Of a stretch of 64,000 nucleotides of DNA, positions 31,326 to 41,004 are shown piece by piece. The notes below the pieces were generated by a model, which was given only the letters and a program-made list of their open reading frames with translations, searched no databases and was not told the DNA's origin. Numbering within the stretch: position 1 is the stretch's first letter; each line of letters opens with the position of its first letter. The position numbers and the translations under genes were made by a program. The stretch is taken from the NCBI GenBank assembly GCA_002490665.1, contig DKUL01000042.1:21955-85954 (forward strand), given 5' to 3'. The DNA is from Lachnospiraceae bacterium UBA7205 (lineage in GTDB: Bacteria > Bacillota > Clostridia > Lachnospirales > Lachnospiraceae).

Positions 31326-34300
31326 ATGGGAAAAGTGAAACGTATTTACGTGGAAAAAAAGGAATCCTTTGCAGTGAAGGCAAAGGAACTTGAGGAGGAG
31401 CTGAAGGGCTATCTGGGCATTGCCGGACTGGAAAAAGTCAGGATTTTCATCCGCTATGATGTGGAGAACATATCCGATGCCACGTTTGAGAAGGCCTGCA
31501 ACAGCGTATTTTCGGAGCCTCCTGTTGACGACTTATATATGGAAAGCATTGAGATGCCGGCGGATGCCCGCTGCTTCTCGGTGGAGTTTCTGCCGGGACA
31601 GTTTGACCAGAGGGCGGATTCCGCAGTGCAGTGCGTGCAGTTCTTAAAGGAGGACGAGCAGCCCATCATCAAGACAGCCGTCACCTATCTGCTGACTGGA
31701 ACCATTTCGGACAGTGAGTTCGACAAGATAAAAAGCTACTGCATCAATCCTGTGGATTCCCGGGAAACAGGGCTTGAGAAGCCCGAGACACTCGTGCAGT
31801 CGTTTGAGGAACCCGCCGATGTCGGAAGCTTTGACGGATTTGCGGACATGGACGAGGATGCGCTCAGGGAGCTGTATGGTTCGCTTGGGCTTGCCATGAC
31901 ATTCAAGGATTTCCAGCACATCCAGAATTATTTTAAGAATGAGGAGCACAGAGACCCGACTGTCACGGAAATCAGGGTGCTTGACACCTACTGGTCCGAC
32001 CACTGCCGCCACACGACATTCTCCACGGAATTGAAGGATGTCACGTTTGAGGACGGCTATTACACGGAGCCCATCAGGACAACCTATGAAAATTACCTCG
32101 CTGTCCGCGATGAAATTTTTGCAGGCAGAAAGGACAAGTATGTCTGCCTGATGGATTTGGCGTTGATGGCGATGCGCAAGCTCAAAAAGGACGGCAAGCT
32201 TGAGGACATGGAAAAGTCAGACGAGATTAATGCCTGCTCGATTGTCGTTCCCATAGAGATTGACAAGGAGGACGGAAAGGGTATTGTCACGGAGGAGTGG
32301 CTTGTGAATTTCAAGAATGAGACACATAACCATCCCACGGAAATCGAGCCGTTCGGCGGTGCGGCAACCTGTCTTGGCGGCGCTATCCGCGACCCGCTTT
32401 CCGGACGTACCTATGTCTATCAGGCGATGCGCGTCACAGGTGCGGCAGACCCGACAGTGCCCGTTGAGAACACCATGCGGGGAAAGCTTTCCCAGAAAAA
32501 GCTGGTGCGCGGCGCGGCGAGCGGTTATTCGTCCTACGGCAACCAGATTGGGCTTGCGACAGGACTTGTCAAGGAAGTATACCATCCAAACTATGTGGCA
32601 AAGCGCATGGAAATTGGTGCCGTCATGGCAGCAGCGCCGCGGGCAGGCGTTATCCGTGAAAATTCTGACCCCGGCGACATCATCATCCTGCTCGGCGGAC
32701 GGACGGGACGCGATGGCTGCGGCGGTGCGACAGGTTCCTCCAAGGTGCACACAACGGCGTCCCTGACGACCTGCGGCGCGGAGGTTCAGAAGGGAAATGC
32801 GCCGACAGAGCGCAAATTACAGCGTCTGTTCCGCAGGCCAGAGGTGAGCAGAATCATCAAGAAGTGCAACGACTTTGGCGCGGGCGGCGTGTCTGTTGCA
32901 ATCGGGGAACTTGCGGACGGTCTTGTCGTGGACATGGACAAGGTGCCGAAAAAATATGCAGGCCTTGACGGCACAGAGCTTGCCATCTCCGAGTCACAGG
33001 AGCGAATGGCAGTCGTTGTGGATCCCAGGGATGCGGATCAGTTCCTCGCGTATGCTGCCGAGGAGAATCTTGAGGCTGTCAAGGTTGCAGTTGTCACAGA
33101 GGAGCCAAGACTGGTATTAAAATGGCGCGGCACCAAGGTTGTGGACATCGCGCGAGCCTTTCTCGACACAAACGGCGCCCATCAGGAGACTGGCGTATTT
33201 GTGGAAACGCCTGTGAAGGAGGACAACTATTTCCACAAGACAGCAGTCAAAAAGGTTGCGGAGGCGCTGGAACAGGGCAACATCAGGGAAGCGGTTCTTG
33301 CCACGCTGGGCGACCTTAATGTCTGCTCGCAGAAAGGCCTTGTGGAAATGTTTGACGCGTCCATCGGCGCGGGCAGCGTGTTCATGCCTTATGGTGGAAA
33401 GTATCAGCTTACGGAGACACAGGCGATGGTGGCAAAGCTTCCGGTTTTAAAGGGAAAGACGGATACCGTGACCATGATGGCACATGGTTTTGACCCCTAT
33501 CTGTCCAGCTGGAGTCCGTACCACGGAGCTGTATATGCAGTGACGGAATCCATGGCAAAGATTGTGGCGGCAGGCGGGGACTTTACCAAAATACGCTTTA
33601 CCTTCCAGGAATATTTCAGGCGCATGACAGAGGAAGACTCCCGCTGGAGCCAGCCGTTTGCGGCGCTGCTCGGCGCATATGACGCGCAGCTTGGCTACGG
33701 ACTGCCTTCAATCGGGGGCAAGGATTCCATGTCAGGCACGTTCAATGAGATTGACGTGCCGCCGACACTCGTTTCCTTTGCCGTTGATATTGCAAAACAG
33801 CAGGATATCATCACGCCGGAGTTAAAGCATGCAGGGGACAGGCTTGTCGTGTTTGACCTGCCGAAGGACGCGTTCGATATCCCTGATTACGAAAAGGTCA
33901 TGAATCTGTACAACAGCATTGCGAAGCTGATTGCGGACAGGGTGATTGTGGCAGCCTATGCGCTTGATTCCAAGGGTATCGTGGCGGCTGCGGCGAAGAT
34001 GGCGTTTGGCAACAAGATGGGCGTGGAATTTGACAGCGCGCTCGATGCAAGGGCACTGTTTGCAAACGAAATGGGAAGCATCATTGCAGAAGTGTCCGCA
34101 GACAGGCTTGAGGCGCTTGCAGCAGGCGGCGCGGCGTACAGGACTGTTGCAACGGTGCTTGGTGAAAACGAGGGCTTTGTGTACAGGGATACCACTGTTT
34201 CAATGGACGAGGCGCTAAAGGCATGGACATCGAAGCTTGAGAAGGTATTCCCGACAAAGGCAGTCAAGGGTACCGATGCAATCGAGACAAAACTATATGA

Positions 34301-35135
34301 TACCAAGGATATTTATATATGTAAAAACAAAGTGGCAAAGCCAACGGTATTTATCCCCGTATTCCCCGGCACAAACTGCGAGTATGACTCGACGATCGCA
34401 TTTGAGCGCGCGGGTGCCAGTGTCGTGACGAAGGTATTTTGCAATCTGTCGGCGGAGGATATCAGGGATTCCGTTGACGCGTTTACAAAGGCTATCGCAC
34501 AGGCACAGATTATCATGTTTCCGGGCGGCTTCTCGGCAGGCGATGAGCCGGACGGAAGCGCGAAGTTCTTTGCGACGGCATTCCAGAATGCAAAGATGAA
34601 GGAGGCAGTGAACAAGCTTCTGAATGAAAGAGACGGTCTGGCGCTTGGTATCTGTAACGGATTCCAGGCGATGATAAAACTCGGTCTGGTGCCTTATGGG
34701 GAGATTGTCGGACAGAAAGAGGATTCCCCGACATTGACCTATAATACCATAAACCGCCATATCTCCAAGATGGTTTACACAAAGGTTGTCACAAACAAGT
34801 CGCCGTGGTTACAGCTCACTGAGCTTGGCAAGACCTACGTGACACCGGCTTCCCACGGAGAGGGAAGGTTTGTGGCGCCGCAGGAGTGGATTGACAGGCT
34901 CTTTGCGAACGGACAGGTTGCGACACAGTACGCAGATTTTGACGGCAATATTTCCATGGATGAGGAGTGGAATGTGAACGGTTCCTACGCCGCGATTGAG
35001 GGCATCACCTCCCCCGATGGAAGGTGCCTTGGAAAGATGGCGCACGTGGAGCGCCGCGGCGATGGCGTAGCCATGAACATTTATGGGGAACAGGACCTGA
35101 AGATTTTTGAAGCCGGGGTTCGGTACTTTAGATAG
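31326..35135 (+). CDS. purL: Phosphoribosylformylglycinamidine synthase, single-chain form
   Basis: This 1269-aa large-type FGAM synthase converts FGAR plus glutamine to FGAM in purine synthesis. The N-terminal PurS-like region is followed by two AIRS-type ATP-binding halves (SDHCRHTTF; NETHNHPTEIEPFGGAATCLGG; GGKDSMSGTF). The C-terminal class I glutaminase has the Cys nucleophile in GICNGFQAMIKLG, plus FPGGFSAGDEPDGS and SHGEGRF. Many Firmicutes use three separate proteins (PurS, PurL, PurQ); this is the fused 140-kDa form. The start ATG 31326 has GGAGG upstream; the earlier in-frame codon at 31281 lies close to the promoter. It stands alone between its own promoter and a strong terminator; no other pur gene is in the window. 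Confidence 0.97.
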   Translation: MGKVKRIYVEKKESFAVKAKELEEELKGYLGIAGLEKVRIFIRYDVENISDATFEKACNSVFSEPPVDDLYMESIEMPADARCFSVEFLPGQFDQRADSAVQCVQFLKEDEQPIIKTAVTYLLTGTISDSEFDKIKSYCINPVDSRETGLEKPETLVQSFEEPADVGSFDGFADMDEDALRELYGSLGLAMTFKDFQHIQNYFKNEEHRDPTVTEIRVLDTYWSDHCRHTTFSTELKDVTFEDGYYTEPIRTTYENYLAVRDEIFAGRKDKYVCLMDLALMAMRKLKKDGKLEDMEKSDEINACSIVVPIEIDKEDGKGIVTEEWLVNFKNETHNHPTEIEPFGGAATCLGGAIRDPLSGRTYVYQAMRVTGAADPTVPVENTMRGKLSQKKLVRGAASGYSSYGNQIGLATGLVKEVYHPNYVAKRMEIGAVMAAAPRAGVIRENSDPGDIIILLGGRTGRDGCGGATGSSKVHTTASLTTCGAEVQKGNAPTERKLQRLFRRPEVSRIIKKCNDFGAGGVSVAIGELADGLVVDMDKVPKKYAGLDGTELAISESQERMAVVVDPRDADQFLAYAAEENLEAVKVAVVTEEPRLVLKWRGTKVVDIARAFLDTNGAHQETGVFVETPVKEDNYFHKTAVKKVAEALEQGNIREAVLATLGDLNVCSQKGLVEMFDASIGAGSVFMPYGGKYQLTETQAMVAKLPVLKGKTDTVTMMAHGFDPYLSSWSPYHGAVYAVTESMAKIVAAGGDFTKIRFTFQEYFRRMTEEDSRWSQPFAALLGAYDAQLGYGLPSIGGKDSMSGTFNEIDVPPTLVSFAVDIAKQQDIITPELKHAGDRLVVFDLPKDAFDIPDYEKVMNLYNSIAKLIADRVIVAAYALDSKGIVAAAAKMAFGNKMGVEFDSALDARALFANEMGSIIAEVSADRLEALAAGGAAYRTVATVLGENEGFVYRDTTVSMDEALKAWTSKLEKVFPTKAVKGTDAIETKLYDTKDIYICKNKVAKPTVFIPVFPGTNCEYDSTIAFERAGASVVTKVFCNLSAEDIRDSVDAFTKAIAQAQIIMFPGGFSAGDEPDGSAKFFATAFQNAKMKEAVNKLLNERDGLALGICNGFQAMIKLGLVPYGEIVGQKEDSPTLTYNTINRHISKMVYTKVVTNKSPWLQLTELGKTYVTPASHGEGRFVAPQEWIDRLFANGQVATQYADFDGNISMDEEWNVNGSYAAIEGITSPDGRCLGKMAHVERRGDGVAMNIYGEQDLKIFEAGVRYFR

Positions 35136-35148
35136 GAAATAAAAAGAT

Positions 35149-35194
35149 AGCAAAAAACCTTGCATGGTCAGATGCAAGGTTTTTTGCTTTTAAG
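35149..35194. terminator. Bidirectional terminator between purL and araC-type gene
   Basis: The 17-nt arm at 35149-35165 (AGCAAAAAACCTTGCAT) pairs perfectly with 35172-35188, loop GGTCAG. T-runs occur in both directions. Confidence 0.95.
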
Positions 35195-35197
35195 ATA

Positions 35198-36058
35198 TTA
35201 TTTTTTCAGCAAGGTGCGATACTCCGATGGGGACACACCTTTTTGTTTTTTGAAGATACGGCTGAAATACAACGGATTGTCGTATCCCACAATATTGCCG
35301 ATTTCCGTCACGTTGTAGTTGGTCGTCTCAAGAAGCATCTGTGCGTTGGTGACGCGGATGGAGACGATATATTGCATCGGTGTCGTGTGCGTATACTGCT
35401 TAAAGTTGCGGATAAACCAGCTGACGCTCATGCCCCGCGACGCGGCATAATTTTCGATGTTGATTTCTGTGTTGTAATTGTCGTTAAAGTACTGTATGGC
35501 AAGCTCCATCTCCTTGTCCAGATAGACATTCTTGATTTTGTGTTCCATGGACAGGTGGCGGTGGATGGAGATAAAAAGCTGCCGCAGCAGCAGTGCCAGC
35601 ATTTCCTTGTAATCATACTGGCAGCGCTGTAATTCATAAATCATCTGTTTGAAAATTCTTGTATATTCCAGGGAAGTTCCCATATTAATGACACGTATGT
35701 CATCTTTGATTCCATAGCTGCGCAAAATGTTCGTGACATTGCTGCCGGTGAAATGAACCCAGAAAACCTCTGTCTGGTCGGTTCCGTAGTAAATGTATTT
35801 CTGCGGTTCCTTGGGACGGTAGACAACCATGTTTCCTGCCGGAACGACTGTGTCGATACCCTCATCATTAAAATAAAAATGCGCCTTTCCGGCAGCAATA
35901 TACAAAATCTGGAAATCAAGCCGCCCCCTCGGGCGGTAGGTGGGAAGCTTCGGGCGCGTAAACAAATGGTATGTGCCGCAGCTCCCCACGACGAGCGGCT
36001 TGCTCTTGTCCTTAAAGTCTATCAGCGAATTGTTTAAATAGGCGGAATTAATATACAT
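35198..36058 (-). CDS. AraC-family transcriptional regulator of the beta-galactoside genes
   Basis: This 286-aa protein has an N-terminal cupin-like sugar-sensing domain (RGRLDFQILYIAAGKAHFYFND; PAGNMVVYRPKEPQKY). Two C-terminal AraC helix-turn-helices follow (IENYAASRGMSVSWFIRNFKQY; VTEIGNIVGYDNPLYFSRIFKKQKGVSPSEYR). The start is ATG 36058, with AAGGGG 8 nt upstream; the TTG at 36091 is rejected. It is divergent from a LacZ-type gene and a GPH transporter, so it most likely activates them on binding a galactoside. The order and spacing match many Firmicutes sugar loci. Confidence 0.92.
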   Translation of the reverse strand: MYINSAYLNNSLIDFKDKSKPLVVGSCGTYHLFTRPKLPTYRPRGRLDFQILYIAAGKAHFYFNDEGIDTVVPAGNMVVYRPKEPQKYIYYGTDQTEVFWVHFTGSNVTNILRSYGIKDDIRVINMGTSLEYTRIFKQMIYELQRCQYDYKEMLALLLRQLFISIHRHLSMEHKIKNVYLDKEMELAIQYFNDNYNTEINIENYAASRGMSVSWFIRNFKQYTHTTPMQYIVSIRVTNAQMLLETTNYNVTEIGNIVGYDNPLYFSRIFKKQKGVSPSEYRTLLKK

Positions 36059-36147
36059 TTTTATACCCCTTGCATGAACTGGCGCATACAACAGCCAGTA
36101 GTCTGGAAGTGATTAAAGAGGGACTGTAATCACAGTGTATCATTTCG

Positions 36148-36201
36148 TGCATGTTTTGTCCAATGTAGTTTATGTACGTTTTCCCATGAAATATTTATAA
36201 T
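36148..36201 (+). promoter_or_regulatory. LacZ promoter with AraC half-site candidates
   Basis: TATAAT at 36196-36201 lacks a good -35 box, as expected for an activator-dependent promoter. Two similar elements, TGCATGTTTT (36148-36157) and TGTACGTTTT (36173-36182), repeat at 25-bp spacing directly upstream. They are candidate AraC half-sites. The rest of the 36059-36254 gap shows nothing else. Confidence 0.45.
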
Positions 36202-36254
36202 GGGGCTACGAAACACAAAACGTTGTAAAAACAAAACACAAAAGGAGGTACGCG

Positions 36255-39200
36255 ATGATAATTCCACGATACTATGAAGACCTGAAAATGCTGCACGAAA
36301 ACACGATGCCGGCGCGGGCATACTATATTCCGGCTTCCGGGCGCATGGATTCCCTTGTGGAGAACAGGGAGGACTCCGACCGCATACAGATGCTGAACGG
36401 TAAATGGAAATTTTGCTATTACAAAAGTGTTTATGAGCTGGAGGATGCATTTTATGCGCCGGATTACGACATATCCGCCTACAATACCATTAATGTTCCC
36501 GGTGCATGGCAGATGGAGGGGTATGATTTGCACCAGTACACCAATATCCGTTATCCGTTCCCGTTTGACCCGCCGTATGTCCCACAGGACAACCCATGCG
36601 GGGCGTATGTGCACACATTTGATTACCACAGCGTGGCAGAAGCGCCCAGGGTATTCCTGAACTTTGAGGGGGTGGATTCCTGCTTTTATGTCTGGCTGAA
36701 TGGAACCTATATCGGCTACAGCCAGGTGTCGCACGCGACAAGCGAATTTGATGTCACCGATGCGGTCGTGGAGGGCAGCAACCGGCTGGCAGTGCTCGTG
36801 TTAAAGTGGTGTGACGGAAGTTATCTGGAAGACCAGGACAAGTTTCGCATGAGCGGCATTTTCCGGGATGTATATCTGCTCAGGCGTCCGGCTCAGACAG
36901 TCAGGGACTATTTTGTCAGAACCGCGATCCGGGAAAAAACAGCAGGGATATCCATACGGATGACGTATTTTGACGAAATTGTTCCGACAAAAGTGACAAT
37001 CTATGATGCGGGCGGCGCATCTGTGGCGGAGACGGATATTCCAAAAGATAATGACGGTAAAAACACAGTGTATGTCATGCTGGAAGTAGCCAATCCGGTT
37101 TTGTGGAATGCAGAGATGCCTTATCTCTATACGCTTGTCATACAAAATGGGGGAGAGACGATTACGGACTACATTGGGATTCGCAAGATTGCCGTCATGG
37201 ACAACATGGTTTTGCTTAATGGAAAGGCAATCAAATTCCGCGGTGTCAACCGGCATGATTCCGACCCGGTCACAGGACCTTGTATCAGTGTGGGGCAGAT
37301 GAAGAAGGATTTGGAACTGATGAAGCAGCACAATATCAACGCAGTCCGGACAAGTCATTATCCCAACGCTCCGGTTTTTTACCAGCTGTGCGATAAGTAT
37401 GGATTTATGGTCATTGATGAAGCCGACGTGGAGGCACATGGCCCATCTGAAATTTACTATGCAGATAACAGCGATGCGAACAAGTTTCACCACTGGAACG
37501 AGTCAATAGCGGACAATCCGCAGTGGGAGGAAGCGATAACAGACCGTGTCAAAAGCTGTGTGCACAGGGACAAAAACCGTGCCAGCGTCGTTATCTGGTC
37601 AATGGGAAATGAGAGCGCATATGGATGTAATTTTGAGAAGGCGCTGCGGTGGACAAAGGAATTTGACAAGACCAGGCTGACACACTATGAGAGTGCGCGG
37701 TACCGCAACAGGAACAAACAGTATGATTTTTCCAACCTGGATTTGTACAGCAGAATGTACCCTTCCATGGAAGAAATTGCGTCTTACCTTGAAAGTACGC
37801 CAGAAAAGCCGCTGATTCTTTGTGAATACTGTCATGCAATGGGGAACGGACCGGGTGATTTGGAGGATTATTTTGCAGTAATCCATGAGAATGACTGCAT
37901 GTGCGGCGGATTTGTGTGGGAGTGGTGCGACCATGCGGTGATGCACGGCAGGATAACGGACGAGAAGCCGATTTATTATTACGGAGGTGACCATGGCGAG
38001 GCGCTTCATGACGGCAATTTCTGCATGGACGGGCTGGTATATCCGAACCGCACGCCGCACATGGGGCTTTTGGAGTATAAAAATGTGCACCGTCCTGCAA
38101 GGGTTATGGCATTTCGGCAGGAGACGCAGGAGCTGAGAATCAAAAATTACATGGATTTCACGGATCTGGCAGAATACCTTGAAATTCGTTATGAGGTAAA
38201 CTGTGACGGCATCTGTGTGGAGACAGGCATCATTCCGCCATTCTCGGTATTACCGGGAGGGACAGGCAGCGTTTGCCTGAATATTACAATCCCACCGTCC
38301 GGAAGAAGCTTTTTAAAGCTTTTTTACCATCTGCGAAACAGTTCTGCACTGGTTCCGGCGGGTTATCTGCTGGGCTTTGATGAAATTCTGTTAGAGACAA
38401 ATGATGGCAGGAATCAGACAGCGGTGAAGCTGCTGGAGCAGGAAAAGCCGCACAAATCGGCAATGATGGTACAGGAAACCGATGACACGATTCTCTGCGA
38501 GGGCGAAGATTTTTCCTATCTGTATGATAAACGCAGTGGGCTGTTTTCCAGGATGAATTATGGCGGGAACGCGTATCTGAGCCGTCCGATGGAGCTTAAC
38601 ATCTGGCGCGCCCCGACAGACAATGACATGTATGTCAAGAAGGAGTGGAAAAGGGCACGGTATGACCAGGCATATACGAGGGCATATGAAACTACATTGC
38701 GGCCCATACAATCCGGTATAAAAATCGAGAGCGTGGTGGCAGTCGTGGCTGACTCCGTTCAGCGGATAATGGATATCAGTGCCTCGTGGCAGATTGACAC
38801 GGATGGGAGAATCAGTGCAGACATCAGGGTGTGCCGCAATAGGGAGCTTCCACCGCTGCCAAGGTTTGGAATCCGCCTGTTTCTGAAACCGGACTTTAAC
38901 CGGGTGAATTACTATGGAATGGGACCGGAGGAAAGCTACCAGGACAAGTGCAGGGCATCCAGCCATGGATTATACCGTGCACAGGTATCGGAGCTGCATG
39001 AGCCATATATCCGTCCGCAGGAAAACGGAAGCCATACGGACTGTGATTATGTGAAGCTGTTAAACGGTAATTTTGCCCTGACAGCAGTGTCACCTCGGTC
39101 ATTTTCGTTCAACGCGTCAGTCTTTACACAGGAGGAGCTGGAACAGAAGGCACATGACTATGAATTGAACCCGTCAGGGAGTACGGTTCTGTGCCTTGAT

Positions 39201-39314
39201 TATAAACAGCACGGAATTGGCTCGAACAGCTGCGGCCCGCAGGTGATGGACAAGTACCGGTTCGACGAGGAGCAATTCCTGTTTCGGATGACCCTGATAC
39301 CATCCAGCAAATAA
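36255..39314 (+). CDS. GH2 beta-galactosidase (LacZ type)
   Basis: This 1019-aa GH2 enzyme has the LacZ domain order: jelly-roll (NGKWKFCYYKS; VPGAWQMEGYDLHQY), Ig-like, TIM barrel, second Ig-like and the bgal_small_N domain at the C-terminus. The acid/base Glu is in WSMGNESAYG (about residue 452) and the nucleophile in ILCEYCHAMGNGPG (about 523). The size equals that of E. coli LacZ. No signal peptide is present, so it hydrolyses imported galactosides in the cytoplasm. AAAGGAGG precedes the ATG. It is the first gene of a two-gene operon with a GPH-family transporter 29 nt downstream, controlled by the divergent AraC protein. Natural substrates could include lactose or plant/host beta-galactosides. 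Confidence 0.95.
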   Translation: MIIPRYYEDLKMLHENTMPARAYYIPASGRMDSLVENREDSDRIQMLNGKWKFCYYKSVYELEDAFYAPDYDISAYNTINVPGAWQMEGYDLHQYTNIRYPFPFDPPYVPQDNPCGAYVHTFDYHSVAEAPRVFLNFEGVDSCFYVWLNGTYIGYSQVSHATSEFDVTDAVVEGSNRLAVLVLKWCDGSYLEDQDKFRMSGIFRDVYLLRRPAQTVRDYFVRTAIREKTAGISIRMTYFDEIVPTKVTIYDAGGASVAETDIPKDNDGKNTVYVMLEVANPVLWNAEMPYLYTLVIQNGGETITDYIGIRKIAVMDNMVLLNGKAIKFRGVNRHDSDPVTGPCISVGQMKKDLELMKQHNINAVRTSHYPNAPVFYQLCDKYGFMVIDEADVEAHGPSEIYYADNSDANKFHHWNESIADNPQWEEAITDRVKSCVHRDKNRASVVIWSMGNESAYGCNFEKALRWTKEFDKTRLTHYESARYRNRNKQYDFSNLDLYSRMYPSMEEIASYLESTPEKPLILCEYCHAMGNGPGDLEDYFAVIHENDCMCGGFVWEWCDHAVMHGRITDEKPIYYYGGDHGEALHDGNFCMDGLVYPNRTPHMGLLEYKNVHRPARVMAFRQETQELRIKNYMDFTDLAEYLEIRYEVNCDGICVETGIIPPFSVLPGGTGSVCLNITIPPSGRSFLKLFYHLRNSSALVPAGYLLGFDEILLETNDGRNQTAVKLLEQEKPHKSAMMVQETDDTILCEGEDFSYLYDKRSGLFSRMNYGGNAYLSRPMELNIWRAPTDNDMYVKKEWKRARYDQAYTRAYETTLRPIQSGIKIESVVAVVADSVQRIMDISASWQIDTDGRISADIRVCRNRELPPLPRFGIRLFLKPDFNRVNYYGMGPEESYQDKCRASSHGLYRAQVSELHEPYIRPQENGSHTDCDYVKLLNGNFALTAVSPRSFSFNASVFTQEELEQKAHDYELNPSGSTVLCLDYKQHGIGSNSCGPQVMDKYRFDEEQFLFRMTLIPSSK

Positions 39315-39343
39315 AAAAGTATATCAGCATATGGAGGATTTTT

Positions 39344-40759
39344 ATGGAAGAAAAGAGGTATTTAAAGTGGTACAACAAAGTCGGCTATGGTTCCGGGGAT
39401 ATTGCGGGAAATGTCGTATATGCATTTTTATCCTCGTTTGTCATGATTTACCTGACAAATACGGTCGGGCTAAACCCCGGCATTGTGGGAACGCTGATAG
39501 CGGCATCCAAATTTTTTGACGGCGTGACGGACGTTTTCTTTGGTGCCATGATTGACAAGACAAAAAGCAGGCTGGGCAAGGCAAGACCCTGGATGCTCTA
39601 TGCGTATATCGGGTGTGCGGTTACGCTTGCCGCGATTTTTATGATACCAGTGGATTTGGGCAAAACCGCGCAGTACGCATGGTTCTTCATCGCGTACACG
39701 CTGCTGAACGCAGTGTTTTACACGGCGAACAACATTGCGTATTCGTCTCTCACAGCCCTGGTGACCAAAAACAGCAAGGAGCGTGTCCAGATGGGCTCTT
39801 ACCGGTTTATTTTTGCCTTTGCGACGAGCCTTCTGATTCAGTCCGTCACGATAGGGGCAGTGTCCGCGTTTGGCGGCGGGGCAGCCGGATGGAGGACGGT
39901 TGCCATCCTGTACGCGGTGATTGGCCTGGCAGTCAATACCATTTCTGTTTTGTCGGTCAGGGAGCTTCCGGAAAATGAATTAAACGATTCCGATTCCGGT
40001 GAATACCAAGGTACAACAGAGAAATACGGTCTTATTGCTGCGGCGAAGCTGTTAATTTCCAACAAATTTTACCTGATGATTTGCGGTGTCTACATTTTAC
40101 AGCAGATTTATACGGCAATGATTAACATGGGTATCTACTATATGACCTATGTCCTGAAAAATGAAAACCTGTTCGGTGTGTTTTCATGGGCAGTCAACAT
40201 TCCGCTGATTATCGCGCTGGTATTCACGCCGACGCTGGTTGCAAAATGGAAGGGGATGTACAAGCTTAACCTCAGGGGGTATATGCTTGGAACTGCGGGC
40301 AGGGCGCTGGTGGTTGTGGCAGGCTATGTCGGAAGTGTTCCCCTGATGCTGCTGTTTACGGCAGTGGCAGCGCTGGGACAGGGACCATGGCAGGGCGACA
40401 TGAATGCGGTCATCGCATCCTGTTCGGAATATACATATCTGACAAAGAACAAGAGGGTGGACGGAACGATGTATTCCTGCACGTCGCTGGGGATAAAGCT
40501 TGGCGGTGGCCTTGGAACCGCGGTGGCAGGCTGGATGCTCGCGGCAAGCGGATTTGACGGAGCTGCCGCGGTACAGCCTGAATCCTGCATCAGGATGCTC
40601 TATTTTATGTATCTTTGGGTTCCTGTGATAATCAGTTTTATTATCACATTCGTGCTTTCCAGAATGAATGTCGAACAGACAAACGCAGAGCTGCGGAAGA
40701 AGCGTTTGGGTAACAGTTCAGCTCAGGACTTTGCACTTGCTGCAAAGTCCGTGAAATAG
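39344..40759 (+). CDS. GPH-family sugar:cation symporter (MFS)
   Basis: This 471-aa protein has 12 predicted TM helices and GPH/MelB hallmarks: GSGDIAGNVVYAFLSSF, GTLIAASKFFDGVTDVFFGAMIDKTKSRLGKARPW and, near helix 9, the GQGPWQGDMNA region. GPH members import alpha/beta-galactosides and glucuronides with Na+ or H+. GGAGG precedes the ATG. The last 16 codons (GNSSAQDFALAAKSVK) lie inside a hairpin-rich element (40711-40845) and look unlike the charged tail usual for the family. The original C-terminus may therefore have been replaced when the element arrived; this is an inference. Confidence 0.92.
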   Translation: MEEKRYLKWYNKVGYGSGDIAGNVVYAFLSSFVMIYLTNTVGLNPGIVGTLIAASKFFDGVTDVFFGAMIDKTKSRLGKARPWMLYAYIGCAVTLAAIFMIPVDLGKTAQYAWFFIAYTLLNAVFYTANNIAYSSLTALVTKNSKERVQMGSYRFIFAFATSLLIQSVTIGAVSAFGGGAAGWRTVAILYAVIGLAVNTISVLSVRELPENELNDSDSGEYQGTTEKYGLIAAAKLLISNKFYLMICGVYILQQIYTAMINMGIYYMTYVLKNENLFGVFSWAVNIPLIIALVFTPTLVAKWKGMYKLNLRGYMLGTAGRALVVVAGYVGSVPLMLLFTAVAALGQGPWQGDMNAVIASCSEYTYLTKNKRVDGTMYSCTSLGIKLGGGLGTAVAGWMLAASGFDGAAAVQPESCIRMLYFMYLWVPVIISFIITFVLSRMNVEQTNAELRKKRLGNSSAQDFALAAKSVK

Positions 40760-40845
40760 CGTAGTGGCTGAGATGCATCAAGCTACCACGAAGTGGTTTT
40801 GCATGGCTTGATGCTTGTAACAGGAAGCCGAAGGCTGAACTGTTA
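40711..40845 (+). repeat. Nested multi-hairpin element overlapping the transporter gene end
   Basis: The outer arms are TAACAGTTCAGC (40711-40722) and GCTGAACTGTTA (40834-40845). Inside are GGACTTTGCA/TGCAAAGTCC (40726-40735 / 40741-40750), GCATCAAGC/GCTTGATGC (40775-40783 / 40806-40814), and the small hairpin ACCAC-GAA-GTGGT (40785-40797). AGCC-GAA-GGCT (40826-40836) overlaps the outer arm. The pattern resembles a folded RNA or a small mobile repeat. It covers most of the 245-nt gap before the kinase gene. Confidence 0.8.
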
Positions 40846-40875
40846 TGGGTTTGGGTGAGTTCTCGTGGTCTGGTA

Positions 40876-40905
40876 TTGACACCAAAATGTGAATGTGCGT
40901 ATAAT
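40876..40905 (+). promoter_or_regulatory. Promoter of the kinase/solute-binding operon
   Basis: TTGACA (40876-40881), an 18-nt spacer and TATAAT (40900-40905) lie 100 nt before the kinase start. Confidence 0.8.
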
Positions 40906-41004
40906 ATCATAGGATATAAAAGATAGTGTGGACCATTTGAGGACGTGAACGATGTTATGGGGATAAGTATGGGAAATTCACTGATCTTGGAACGGAGATA
41001 AAAA

